DNA of 64,000 bases from Limnohabitans sp. Rim8 (GTDB lineage Bacteria > Pseudomonadota > Gammaproteobacteria > Burkholderiales > Burkholderiaceae_C): the NCBI RefSeq assembly GCF_945901735.1, contig NZ_CAMDLM010000018.1, positions 16,279 to 80,278 of the forward strand, read 5' to 3'. Under the pieces are notes generated by a model. The model worked only from the letters and a program-made list of their open reading frames with translations, had not been told where the DNA came from and did no database searches. Shown here piece by piece: positions 28,197 to 40,200 of this stretch. Within the stretch, counting starts at the first letter, position 1; each line of letters starts with the position of its first letter. Position numbers and translations under genes: made by a program.

Positions 28197-29228
28197 TCAA
28201 GTCACCATGGTGATGGCTGCAGGCACATCGCCCCAGCCTGTGGCAATGCCCCGCGCCTGCCGAATCGCATCCACCGTGGCCAGCGCCGTGGCCTCAGCGG
28301 CCATCACCGTGAGCAGCATCAGATCTACCGGATCGGTTTCAGTGCCTGTTGCCAGGGCAAACAAGGTGTCGCCGTCCAGCGTGGTGTGGGCCGGGCGGAT
28401 GCTGCGGGCCAGGCCGTCGTGGGCGCTCATGGCCAAGCGTTTGGCTTGGGGCTTGGTCAGGGTGGCGTTGGTGGCGACCACACCGATTGTGGTGTTGGTG
28501 CCGGGCAGGGGGCGGTTGCCGCGTTCGCCTTGCAGCAAGGCGCGTTGGGTGTCCAGCAGGCTGCGGCCATCGGCTGTGCGGGCTCCGGCCAGCACTTGGC
28601 CCGTGGCCGGGTCGATCACATCGCCCACCGCGTTGCAGGCGACCAAGGCGCCCACCACCCAGGGGCCCACGCGCACGCTGGCGTTGCCGATGCCGCCTTT
28701 CATGCAGCGGTCCAGGCCGAAGAGCTTGCCCACGCAGGCGCCTGCGCCTGCGCCCACATTGCCTGCTGCGGGCGTGGCGGTAGATGCGGCCTGACAGGCT
28801 TGGTAGCCGGCCTGCGCGTGAGGCCGGGCTTTGGGGTCGTCGCCGGGGCGCACCACAGGCAAGTCAAACAACACGGCCGCAGGCACGATGGGCACGCGGC
28901 CGTAGCCGGTTTCAAAGCCGATGCCCTGCTCATCCAGCCAGCGCACCACGCCTGTGGCCGCGTCAAGGCCAAAGGCGCTGCCGCCGCTGAGCAGCACGGC
29001 GTGCACTTTGTCCACCAGGTTGGCCGGGTCCAGCAAATCGGTTTCGCGGGTGCCAGGGGCTGCGCCGCGCACATCCACCGCGCCCACCGCGCCGTGGGGG
29101 GCCAGCACCACCGTGCAGCCGGTCAACCGTTCGCTGAGCGTGAAGTGACCGACCTGCAGCCCGGGGACATCCACAACAGAGCCCACCATGGCGCCTTGGC
29201 CGCTGTTTACAATCGTTTGCGATGCCAT
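28197..29228 (-). CDS. P1 family peptidase (DmpA-like, S58)
   Basis: A 343-residue member of the self-processing P1/DmpA family of N-terminal-nucleophile aminopeptidases, which act on small peptides with L-, D- or beta-amino acids. Family features are VDVPGLQVGHFTL near the start, HAVLLSGGSAFGLDAATGVVRWL, and the IGNASVRVG region near residue 180 where precursors are cut before a Ser/Thr nucleophile. The late LMLLTVMAAEATALATVDAIRQA segment is also typical. It is divergent, over a 44-bp gap, from a damaged peptide-transporter gene, so the pair may once have handled an imported peptide (inference). Confidence 0.88.
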   Translation of the reverse strand: MASQTIVNSGQGAMVGSVVDVPGLQVGHFTLSERLTGCTVVLAPHGAVGAVDVRGAAPGTRETDLLDPANLVDKVHAVLLSGGSAFGLDAATGVVRWLDEQGIGFETGYGRVPIVPAAVLFDLPVVRPGDDPKARPHAQAGYQACQAASTATPAAGNVGAGAGACVGKLFGLDRCMKGGIGNASVRVGPWVVGALVACNAVGDVIDPATGQVLAGARTADGRSLLDTQRALLQGERGNRPLPGTNTTIGVVATNATLTKPQAKRLAMSAHDGLARSIRPAHTTLDGDTLFALATGTETDPVDLMLLTVMAAEATALATVDAIRQARGIATGWGDVPAAITMVT

Positions 29229-29272
29229 TGAAAACCCTGTTCATCTTTGCTCACAGATCCCAAGGATAGCGC

Positions 29273-30304
29273 GTGCCCCTGTTTGTATTGAGACGGCTGC
29301 TGAGCTTTGTGTTGACCCTGCTGGCCACGTCGGTGGTGGTGTTTGCTGTGCTGGAGTTACTGCCCGGCAATGCCGCACAGGTGATATTGGGCGAAACGGC
29401 CACGCCCGAGTCGATCGCGGCGATGGAAGACAAGCTGGGCCTCAACCAGCCTGCGGCCACCCGCTACCTGAGCTGGATGGGCGGCATGCTGCAGGGGCAG
29501 ACGGGCTTGAGCATCTCTTACGACACCCCCACGGCGCAACTGATGGCCGAGCGCATGCAGGTGACGCTGCCGCTGGCCGTGATGGCCATGGGTCTCACGG
29601 TGGCGTTGGCCTTGGCGCTGGGCATTTATGCCGCTTCGCAGCAAAACAAGGTGGGCGATGTGCGTGTGCGCCGTGCCCTGTCGCACGCTATCGATAAAAA
29701 AGCCTTCATCGACGGCGTGTTTGAAGGCCTGGCCAAACCCATTGGCAGCCACATGGCCCCCACCGATGCCGGTTATGTTGACCTGACGGGTGCGTACGCC
29801 TACGACCCCGAGAAAGCCAAAGCCCTGCTCAAGGAAGCCGGTGTGCAAACCCCATTGAACGTGACCTTGACCCTGCCTCCACCGCCGTATGCCCGCAAGG
29901 GTGGCGAAATTTTGGCCGCCCAACTGGCCAAGGTGGGCATCATCGCCAAAATTGAAAACGTCGAATGGGCGCAGTGGCTGGGCGGCACCTTCAAGGGCAA
30001 CTTTGACCTGACGGTGATCAACCATGTCGAGCCCCTTGACTACATGGCTTACGCTAATCCGCAGTATTACTGGGGTTACGACAGCAAGGCCTTCCGCGAT
30101 CTGGCCGCCAATCACGCCGCTACCACGGGCGCCAAAGAACGCACGCAACTGTTTGGCGACATGCAGCGCATGATCACCAAGGATGCGGTCAACGTGTTTT
30201 TGTTCAACGCCACCAACACGGCGGTGTACCGAAAAGGCCTCAAAGGCCTGTGGTCCAGCTCGCCTGTATTTGCCAACGACATGTCGGCCGTGTCTTGGCA
30301 ATAA
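29273..30304 (+). pseudogene. In-frame chimera of an ABC permease and a peptide-binding protein
   Basis: The 343-codon frame joins parts of two different transporter proteins. Residues 1 to about 126 are the N-terminus of a DppB-type permease: first helix LLSFVLTLLATSVVVFAVLELLPG in segments, then QVILGETATPESI and a second helix LAVMAMGLTVALALALGIYAAS. From about residue 128 it continues as the C-terminal half of a family-5 substrate-binding protein: VRRALSHAIDKKAFIDGVFEG, YAYDPEKAKALLKEAG and ALFLFNATN-like VNVFLFNATNTAVY near the end. The join lies at about 29648-29666, where QNKVGDVRV could fit both families. The start is GTG with AAGGA upstream. It cannot transport as either component, so it is listed as a pseudogene; a misassembly is possible. 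Confidence 0.8.
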
Positions 30305-30337
30305 AACAAAAACAGCCCGAAAGTGCCCTGAAAAGCT

Positions 30338-30346
30338 TGCTATAAT
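30338..30346 (+). promoter_or_regulatory. Extended -10 promoter of tRNA-Arg
   Basis: TGCTATAAT is a consensus extended -10 element, 12 bp upstream of the tRNA-Arg. The -35 region at the usual spacing is poor, as tolerated for extended -10 promoters. Confidence 0.6.
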
Positions 30347-30358
30347 TCCGTGTACGAT

Positions 30359-30435
30359 GCGGCTGTAGCTCAGTTGGATAGAGTACTTGGCTACGAACCA
30401 AGGGGTCGTGGGTTCAATTCCTGCCAGCCGCACCA
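30359..30435 (+). tRNA. tRNA-Arg (anticodon ACG)
   Basis: A 77-nt tRNA with encoded CCA. The acceptor stem GCGGCTG pairs with CAGCCGC, the D arm is GCTCAGTTGGATAGAGT, and the anticodon stem CTTGG/CCAAG closes the loop CTACGAA with anticodon ACG; the T loop TTCAATT fits. A34 would be deaminated to inosine by TadA to read CGN codons. It has its own promoter and terminator. Confidence 0.96.
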
Positions 30436-30444
30436 AAAATTAGA

Positions 30445-30478
30445 AAGCCCACAACGAAAGTTGTGGGCTTTTTCTTTT
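30445..30478 (+). terminator. Rho-independent terminator of tRNA-Arg
   Basis: AAGCCCACAAC (30445-30455) and GTTGTGGGCTT (30460-30470) form a perfect 11-bp stem with a GAAA loop, followed by a T-rich tract to 30478. The group II intron fragment starts at the next base. Confidence 0.93.
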
Positions 30479-30625
30479 GTGCGCCCAGCATGGGCGCACA
30501 CCTGCGGGTGCAAGTCCCGCTGCTGGCTGGGTCAAAGCGAGCTTGATTGTTGCCCAACCGCGTCAGGGCGACCGAGCTTGGAATGTAAGCGCTGAACCTC
30601 AATCCGAGCCGTTCGACGAGAACCG
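30479..30625 (+). mobile_element. Group II intron remnant
   Basis: The segment starts GTGCGCCCAGCATGGGCGC, the canonical 5' end of many bacterial group II introns, and continues with GGGTGCAAGTCCCGC, the hallmark of the first part of domain I. CAACCGCGTCAGGGCGACCG and GGAATGTAAGCG are further domain-I-like pieces. Around 30603-30625 GAGCCGTTCGACGAGAACCG could be a collapsed domain V. There is no reverse-transcriptase frame, so nearly all of a 2-3 kb intron is missing. The 5' boundary is sharp; the 3' boundary is a guess. Confidence 0.65.
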
Positions 30626-31222
30626 TTTTAAATGTGATGCCAAGCAGGTCGGGTGGGCATTCAGCCACCAAGCGCTTTTTAAAATAAGTCAATTAAAGCA
30701 ATTATTATTAAATTACAAGGCGTTCAATTCTTGTTTTGGGGGATTTCACTTTGCGGTTTGATCCCCGATGGCAATGCCATAGCGTGAAGTCATAAATAGT
30801 TTGTATCAATCACAAGCGTAACCAAGGTGAATGGGTTCGGCATTGAGCGCACCCCTGGATGCTGCAAAAGTGTTGGCCGCTCATCCGCCAAGCGCTGCTG
30901 CCAGTGAACGACTGGCCCAATCCGGTTTCCAGCAACGGCCTGAGTCACAGGGTTGATTTAAGCCAACCATCGCCACAGCATGCCCTCATCATGAAATGGC
31001 CGGGAATCAAATTTTTCTGTCAAGCACTGCAAGAGCCCATTTCACCTCAAAAGAATGCAGCGGACCACAGCTTGCGCGCAATTTTGTGGCTCGGCAATCA
31101 CTTGAATTTGTGACTTTTGGTTGTGAGGAACGGGTGAATTGTGTTGAAATATTAAAATCATCAAAGAATGCAATTCTGACAAGCCATTGCATTTGCCCTG
31201 TACTGAATCTCGGAGCCTTTTT
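30626..31222 (+). other. Intergenic region upstream of the giant RTX gene
   Basis: About 600 bp with no convincing gene. It is markedly AT-rich around 30680-30740 and 31130-31180, which would suit a promoter or binding of a nucleoid protein such as H-NS/MvaT-type silencers (inference). A GGAG ribosome-binding site (31212-31215) sits 7 bp before the ATG at 31223. Confidence 0.5.
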
Positions 31223-34200
31223 ATGAGCAATCCTAATGTCGTGCGTGCCACTGTTTCTGGCAACGTTGTGAGCCTCATTTTCAGTGAAGATGTTGTTCTT
31301 ATGGCTGCTGATGGCCTCAATGGCTGGAGCTTGTTCATTAATCCAAGCTTGGACTCATCTTCGAGCTGGGCCCGTTTGTCGATACCTTCGACATCTTTGA
31401 GCCTGGACACCGACAAGCGGACGCTGACCCTCATCAGCCCGGAGACGCTGAACGAAGCCGATACGATCCTCGTTCGCTACGACCCCCCGGGCAGTGGGGT
31501 TTTGAAATCGGTGACTGGTGGCAGCAGTTTCCAACGGGGTGAAATCTGGATTGCCGGAACGGGTAACGACACGCTCAACATGGACGACTACGGCAGTTGG
31601 TTGCCGGTAAGCGTTTTTGGCAGTTCGGGAGATGACTTGCTGATTGGCAGCGGTGCAGCCGACCGCCTCATCGATGGCGTGGGTGCAGATACCTTGCAAG
31701 GGGGGCTGGGTGCCGATCAGATCGTGCTGGTCGAAGACGGCTCGGCGGCGCTGCCGTTTAGCCGCGACATCGTGGTGATGCTCGCTGGTGACAGCTATGG
31801 CTCGTTCACCATTGGGCAAAGCAATACGGCCGATGTCATTCAGGGTTTTGACATCATGTCCATCAACCCTGAGAGCCACGATGTCTTGGATTTGACGCAC
31901 GTGCAGATTGCTGCTGACGGCGTCGACTTGATTGGCAATCGCAGCGCGCAGAGCCTGATTGATCACCATGAGGTGGCGGACGGCATGTTCACCTTTTTCG
32001 ACAAGGCAAACAAACCCATTTTGGTGAACCAAGCCAATTCCACCCAGGTTGCGACCTACCTGCAATCGATGAAGGGCACTGGCGCCTTTTTGTTTGACAA
32101 CGATGGCAACGGTTCTACAGATTCAACCATGTTGTTTCAGACCCTCAACGTTGAAGCTAAGTCAACTGCAGTTGTTCTGAAAGGGGTTCTGGCCAAAGGT
32201 ATTGCGCCAACAGCTGGCGCTGATATCGTCCAAATTCAAGACCAGCAGCCGCTCGATCCGCTGGCGATTCATCTGGACAGCAGCAGCGGCGGCACGGTCT
32301 TGTCGGTGAACTTTTCAGAGCCGGTTTTTGCCAGCGGTTCGGTGGCATTGACGCTGATGAAAAACGGTACCGAGGTGCTGGCCATCACAGCGTTTGAGGG
32401 CAGCGGAACAACCCAATTGCGGGCAGTCTCCTCGACTGTTTTGAGCTCTACCGACTACGTGGTGGTCAATTACCAGCCCACACAGACTGACGGATCTGAC
32501 GCCATTCGGGACGCCAGCGGTAACCGCTTACCTGCTCTGCCGGGGGCCATTGCCTTTGGCACCGAGCTGGCCAACACCATCGCTCTGACCTCGGGCGTTC
32601 AAGCGGTCGAGGCTGGCGGAGGCAATGACAGCGTCACAGGCAGCACGGCCAGCGAATGGATCAGCGGCGGCTCTGGTGACGATACGCTGGTGGGTGCCGA
32701 TGGTGATGACGGCATCGAGGGCGGCGCAGGTAACGACACCATTGAAGGTGGCGCGGGTGCAGACTATCTTTCAGGTGACGCCGGCGAGGATCGGTTTCGT
32801 TACTTCAACGCCACGCACTTGAACCAAGATGTCATTGAAGGCGCCAATGGGGCCAGCGATTTAGTGTCAGCGCGAGACCGGATGCAGTTGTTTGGAGGCA
32901 CAACTACCGGTGATATCGTTTACGACCTGAAAAATGCCGCCCAGATACGTGAGATTGACCGCATCGATTTGGCTGATCGGCTAAATACCGGCTCGACAGG
33001 AATTGTTGGGGTTGTTCTGACCTCAGATATGGCCGCGACAGCCGACTATGACCGCAATGGCACGACCGGTGACGTGGGCATAGTGGGCTATAAATCAAGT
33101 GATTCCACCAAAGCTGCAACACAGTCTTTTAAGGTCGATGGCAGTGCCCTGCTCGCGGGTCAGTCTTTGGTTGTTCAGGGACAAGATGGCTCAGGTTCCA
33201 GCGGAAATTCCGCTTTTGGCGGTATGCAGGGCAACGATTTAATCATCGGTGGCGCTGGTTGGGACAACATCAACGCTGGCGCGGGAGATGACACGCTGGT
33301 TGGCGGAACAGGCAGCAACATACTGGCTGGCGGCAGTGGCAATGATCTGGTGGTGCTGTCGGGGGCGCGCACCGATTGGACCTTCACGGCTGACATGGCA
33401 GACAGCGTAAATGGCGGTGTCTGGGCTGAGTACTGGCAGGGCCGACCTGCTGTGACTGCAACCGGGTCAAATGTCGCTGGTGGTGTTGCTGGAAATGACT
33501 CTGTCAGTGGGTCCGTAGGTGGAGCAACAAGCACCAACGCTGGCTCTGCAAATCTGACAAGCCCTTCAGGCGCAGTTGCCGCCCCTGTCCTTATTAGCCG
33601 TGACTACTTGACTGGCATTGAAAAAATCCGATTCGGCACTCTTGCAGAAGGCCCTGAGTTTGACCTTTCAACGCTGGTCACGCAATCACCAGGCACCGCC
33701 ATCACCTACTCAGACTCCATCAATGGCGGCTATGGAACCCCTAATGCAGACATTTTGCGCGGATCTGCAAACAACGACAACTTGCGTGGACAAGATGGCA
33801 GTGACCTTTTAGTGGGTGCCGACGGCAACGACTGGTTAGAAGGCGGCAAAGGAGACGACAGCCTTGACGGTGGTGCCGGACGAGATGTCGCAGCTTATGA
33901 GGATTCCCCCACACCCGTCACCATCGATCTGCAGAACGGCTTTGCCCGTGGCGGACTGGGCAACGACGTGCTGGTTTCGGTTGAAGCGGCACATGGCTCT
34001 GCCCACGGTGACACGATTGTCATGCGCAACCCCGATGCGGGCTCAACAAGTGGTGGGTATGTTTTTGGCCGCGCTGGCAACGACCACATCACCGGCGGAA
34101 CGGGTGATGACAACGTGACGCCTGGCAGCGGCAAGGACACCATCATGGGGGGGCCGGGTCACGACACTGTGAATTACAAAGACGACGGCTATAACTTTTA

Positions 34201-37200
34201 TGGTGATAAATCGAAGACGACCACCGGCGTGGTCGTCAACCTGGCCGAAGGCTGGGCCATCGACAACTGGGGTGACCGAGACACTTTAAGCAGTATCTCC
34301 ATTGTTCAGGGCTCGGACTATGGCGACTTGCTCATTGGCGGTGCAGTGGAAAACGGCGTCAAGACCAAGGCAACTTACGATGGCTATGAGTCTTTCCGCG
34401 GTAACGGTGGCGACGACACCATTGACGGCGGCGCAGGGTTTGATCGCGCCGATTACAACAACAGTCCGGTGGCCGTCACCGTCAACTTGGGCGGTGCCTT
34501 TGATGGCCGCGCCAGTGACGGTTTTGGCGGACGTGACGTGCTCCGAAACATTGAAGAAGTGAGAGGCTCGGGTTACAACGACACGCTAACAGGCAGTGAC
34601 AACGCTTCTTTTGAATCATTTTATGGCGACAAGGGCAACGACCTTTTGGATGGGCGCGGAGGATGGGACCGAGCCAACTATCAGTTCTCATCTACTGGCG
34701 TGGTGGTCAATCTGTCGGAAAACACTGCAAGCAGAGATGGCGTCCTTATTTCTGGCACCGGTACATCAGCAGTCTATGGCGTAGATACGTTGTACAACAT
34801 TGAGGAGGTTCGGGGCTCTGAATTCGCAGACATTTTGACTGGCGATGCGTTGGCCAATACCTTGGAGGGTCGAGGTGGTGACGATAGCTTGATGGGCGGT
34901 GATGGTGCGGATAAGTTGTATGGCGGCTCTGGCAACGACACGCTTGATGGCGGCATTCAAGCCATCAGGCCTGATACGGCCAATGCCAACAACGATTACG
35001 ACTGGGCCATTTACGATTCCGAAAGCTCTCCAGTGTTGGTTAAGCTGGGTTCGGATGGCACGGCTGGCACAGCTCAAGGGTTGACCATCGGTGTCGACAC
35101 GCTCATCAACATTGAGCGTGTGCTGGGTACCAAATTTGGCGACATGATTTCCGGCAGTGATCGCGCAATCAATGAAGTCTTGCGCGGCAATGGCGGTGAC
35201 GACACCTTGAGCGGAGGCACAGGCACTGGCACAGACTTGGGCCTTAATCTGGTCGATTATTGGGCGGCGCCCGGCTCGGTCACAGTCGACCTTTTGCAAG
35301 GTCGCGCATGGGGCGCTGACGGCAATGACGTGCTATTCGGATTCACGGGCATCCTTGGCAGTCAATTCGATGACCAATTGACAGGCAACGCCAACAACAA
35401 TTACTTTGAAGGCTTTGGTGGCAATGACACTATCGATGGTGGTGCGGGCAACGACCGTGCCGGCTATTCAGCGGAACTGTCCAGTGTTCGCATCGATTTG
35501 ACCGAAGGCAAGGCCTACACCAGCAGCGGCGTAGACACGCTGATTGCTATTGAAAGCATGCGCGGTTCCGAGTTCGGCGACGAGTTGCGCGGTAACGATG
35601 GCCATAACGATTTCCAAGGCAGAGCAGGCGACGACACAGTGTTTGCTGGTGCTGGCAACGACACGGTGCACGGCGGCAAGGGCAACGACGCAATTGACGG
35701 CGGCGATGGCACAGACACGGCGCGATTTACAGGCGCCCGTGCTGACTACTTGATCAGCTTCAACAGCATCACGAAAAGCTACACGGTGACCGACAACACC
35801 GAACTGCGCGATGGCGTTGACACGCTGACAGGTTTTGAAAAAATGATCTTCGGCGAAGTCGAATTCAACATCAACGCTCAAGGGGGCGTGGTGCCAGCGG
35901 GTGATGAATTTCATCAGATTGACCCGGCTGGCACTTACTTGGCTGCCAGCACCGACACGGGGGCCAAAGCGGCCACCACCTTGACATTGAGCTCTTTGGG
36001 CATGGTGGCCGGCGAGGTCATCTCGCTGACCCGATCGGGCGCTTATCAATTCGGCAGCAACAGCACCGACGTGACCTCCAACATGGTGGCAGTATTTCTA
36101 GACGCGCAAGGCGCTCGAGTTGCGCCTGAGGTCTATGCACGCACCACCACTCAAGCGCAAAGCATTGGCGATGTGACTGATGTCACCCAGGATTTTGACG
36201 TTGCCGCGGGCGTCACGCGCGTGGTGGTGCCTGCTGGTGCGGTGTCCATTGCGTTCTCGGTGCGCGACAGCTTCTTTGGCGACAACACCGATCCCAACAA
36301 CGACTTCGGCGTCGTCTTGAGTCAGTGGCGTAACACCACAGTCGTCGATGGTTTGGACAATCTTTTTGGCACCACGGGCAACGACAGTTTGTTTGGCGGC
36401 TTGGGTGCTGATCTGCTGGTTGGCGGTGCTGGCAATGACACCCTGGACGGTGGTGTGTTGGTGGACCACATTCGCAATTCGGACGGAACCACAATCAGCT
36501 ACGCTTCGTCCACCAGTGGCATCGAGCTCAATTTGACTGGCATTACCGGTGACGGAAGCGTCGGTCAGGGGACGGTCTCTGATGGTCTGGGCGGTACCGA
36601 CACGGTGCGAAATGCGCAGTTCTTTGTGGGCTCGGCTTTCAACGATTCGATGCTGGGCAGTGGAGCTGGCTTGCTTGAGATGTTTGAAGGTGGCGCTGGC
36701 GACGATACGATCGACGGCGGAAAAATCACTGGCACCTACATCGCTTCAGACAACAACCGAGCCTCTTACCAGTCGGCACCTGCGGCTGTCACGGTCGACT
36801 TAGGCACTGGCACTGCCACGGGTGGTGCGGGCAACGACACATTGCGCAACATCAACATGGTGCGCGGTTCGGACCATGCCGACACACTCACCGGCAGCAA
36901 CACCACTTTATTGACTGAGCAATTTGAAGGCCGCAAAGGCAATGACACCATTGATGGCCTGGGCGGTAAGGACATTGCCCGATACGACGGCGCCACCAGC
37001 GCCGTGGATGTCAATCTTCAAACGGGTATCGCAAGCGATGGTTATGGCAGTACCGATACCCTGCGCAACATTGAAGCTGTGTTTGGCTCGGCTTACAACG
37101 ACAAGATCGTTGGGGGCAATGCGGCCAATGGGTCCGCCGTGACGGATGGCTTCGAGTTCTTCCAGGGCAACGCGGGCGATGACACCATTGACGGCGGTAC

Positions 37201-40200
37201 AGGCTGGGATCGCGCCGATTACAGCTTGAGCTACGAAGGGGTGACAGTCAAACTTGGCGGAATTAAGGCTGGCTCTGCACAGGATGGCATGGGCGGCACG
37301 GACGTTCTGATCAACATTGAAGCCTCACGGGGTTCAGCTTTCAACGACATCTTTTTTGCCAGTGACCGTAAAACCTTCGTGACCGATGGCTATATAGAGT
37401 CCTTCGAAGGCCTTGAAGGCGACGACACGATGGATGGCAGCGCAGGCGCTGTCACGCGTGTTGAGTTCGGCAGTAGTCCTATGGGCGTGAATGTCGACTT
37501 GTCAACTGGATCGGCCACAGACGGCTTTGGTGGTTTTGATGTGCTCATCGGTGTTGATGCAGTTCGTGGTTCCAATTTTGCCGACCTCTTGATTGGTGAT
37601 TCAGGGAACAACAACCTGGACGGGCAAGCCGGGTCAGACACTCTGACGGGCGGACGCGGCAACGACACTTTGTCAGGCTTGACGGGTGACGACACCTATA
37701 CCCACGTCGACGGCGAAGATGGCTTCGATGTCATAACCGATTCGGGTCGTGACAACTTGTCCGGCAGCTACGGCAGCGGCGACAAGCTGGTCTTTGAATC
37801 GCGCAACAACATTGGTCAAGTGAGTGTGAGCAGCTCTTCGCCCACAGACCTGGTGTTGCAAACCATGAAGGCCGATGGCACGGTGCTCAGCCAGGTTGTG
37901 GTCAGAAATCAATACGCAGTGGACAGTAGTACCGGTGCCGTGAACCCTGGACGTGGCGCTATCGAATCGCTGTTGGTGCGCAGCCAAGACGGTAGCCAGA
38001 GCCAATTCAGCATGACCTTTGGATCTGTTGGCGACACGACGGATGATCTGATTGCAGGTACCACGAAGGCCGACAGCTTGTCCGGTGCAGCTGGCAACGA
38101 TTTGCTTTTTGGTGCATCTGGCAACGACACACTTGACGGTGGTGCTGGAGATGACGCGCTGCAGGGCGGCAAAGGCAACGATTCTTTGCTGGGTGGCGAA
38201 GGCGACGATGAACTAGAAGGTGCTCAGGGAGATGACACCTTGCGCGGCGGCGCCGGCACCGATGTTGCAAGTTTTATCGGTAAGCAAAGCGGCTTTACCT
38301 TTAGCCGCGACAAAACCGACGGCAGCATGTTGGTGTTTGACAAACAAGACAACAGCACGGACCGTCTGTACGACATCGAGAAGCTGCAGTTTGACGACTC
38401 GGCACTTGATCTTCAGGTGACCTTTGATAAGGCCAACAGCGCCCAAGTCAACGCACAAAACCAGATTCGCGGCACTTTCACCGACGATGTGATCAACGCC
38501 GCAGCGTTGGGGGAAGCGGCTAGCGCAACCACCACCCGTGACAACATTCAGGCGGGTGCCGGCGACGACAGCATCCTGGCTGGCGCAGGCGACGACTGGA
38601 TCCTTGACGGCGAGGGCAGCGACACCGTCGATGGCGGCGAGGGCAACGACAACATTCACTACAACGGCAGCTCGACCGATTACGTCATTGGCAACCGCGC
38701 CGACGGCGCGGTCACGGTCAAGAGCCTGATCGACGGCTCGACGGATGTGTACACCCAGGTCGAGTCCCTTTACTTCAACGGTGACAAGCGCGGCATGAGC
38801 CTGGTCGTTAATTTCAACGCAACGACCGATACCAATGAGTGGGCACAAAACTGGACCCATGGCACCGACACCAATGATGTGATTGACAGCGACAAGTTGG
38901 CCGATCAGGCACAGGCACGTACCTACCGCGACGGCATCAATGCTGGCCAAGGCAATGACATGGTCAAGGCAGGCAAGGGCGGCGATTGGATAGATGGCGG
39001 CGCTGGCAACGACACGATCGACGGGGGGCAACTCGCCTCGGTGAGCGAGCGCATTGCCACCAACAACGTCTGGAACCTGGAAAACCGGGCCCAATACTCT
39101 GGCTTGTCTTCGAGGTATGAGATCACGCGCCTCGTAGACAACGCAACCGGTACGGTCACCGGGCAAGCCAACCAAGTTTATTTCGAGGTCAAGGACAAGC
39201 GCAGTGGCTCGCCCGACGGCACCGATGTGGTTTTCAACATCGATGCCCTGCAGTTTTCTGACAAGCAAGTCCGCCTCACGGCCGAAATTTGGGCCAATCG
39301 CGACTGGACTTTTGACCCGCAGACTCAGACTTCGACGCCTGGTCCTATTCGCGGTATTCAAGTTTCCGGTACGGCCTATGAAGAAAGCCTGGGCGCCGAC
39401 CTGGCCGTCAAGGACGCGGACACCTTGTTTGCCGGCTCTGACCGCCTGGAAGGCCGCAGCGGCAACGACACCTTGTATGGCGGCGCGGGTGCCGACACCC
39501 TGCGTGGCGACAAGGGCAACGACCTGCTGATCGGTGGCTCTGACCGCCCTGCGGGGGCAACGCAGACCTGGGACCCAAATGGCTCGAATGGTGCCGACGT
39601 GGCTGAGTACGCTGGTAACGCTAGCCGCTATACCGTCAATAAACTGATTGACGTTGATGGCAAGGGCCCAGTTGGGGTGGCTGGCAAAACTTACTTCACC
39701 GTGGTGGACAGCAAGGGTGATGCAGGCGAGGGCACTGACAGGTTGGTGGATGTCGAAGTTTTGCGTTTTGCCGATGGCGAAAAGAATCTGTCCGTGACAT
39801 CATCGTCTTGGACCAATCCGAAAGGTGAGATTGAGGGGTCTAACTGGCGTGGCAGTGATTTCGCTGACAACATTGATGTGTCCGCTAGCAGTTACAAAAC
39901 CAAGCAGACCGATATTCGGGCGGGCGCTGGCGATGACACCATCGTGGGTGGATCGGGCGTTGACTACATCGAGTCTGGTGAAGGCAATGACCTGATCGAT
40001 GGTGGCGCCAACGTACCTTCGGAAAACAACATCTGGAATGATGAGGACGTCCTTCGAATGGACGCCAGCCGCAGCCGCTTTACCGTCACGCGCAACGAAG
40101 CAACCGGTGTAGTGACCGTGGCCGATAAGCTGTCTGTTGAGTTTGGCGGCTTAGGTGTGGACACCCTGAAAAATATCGAGCGTATTGACTTCTCTGAAGG

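Noticed and set aside
29357..30436. Long minus-strand frame opposite the transporter chimera
   Set aside because: Its start is antisense to tRNA-Arg and the rest mirrors a frame with clear protein similarity on the plus strand.
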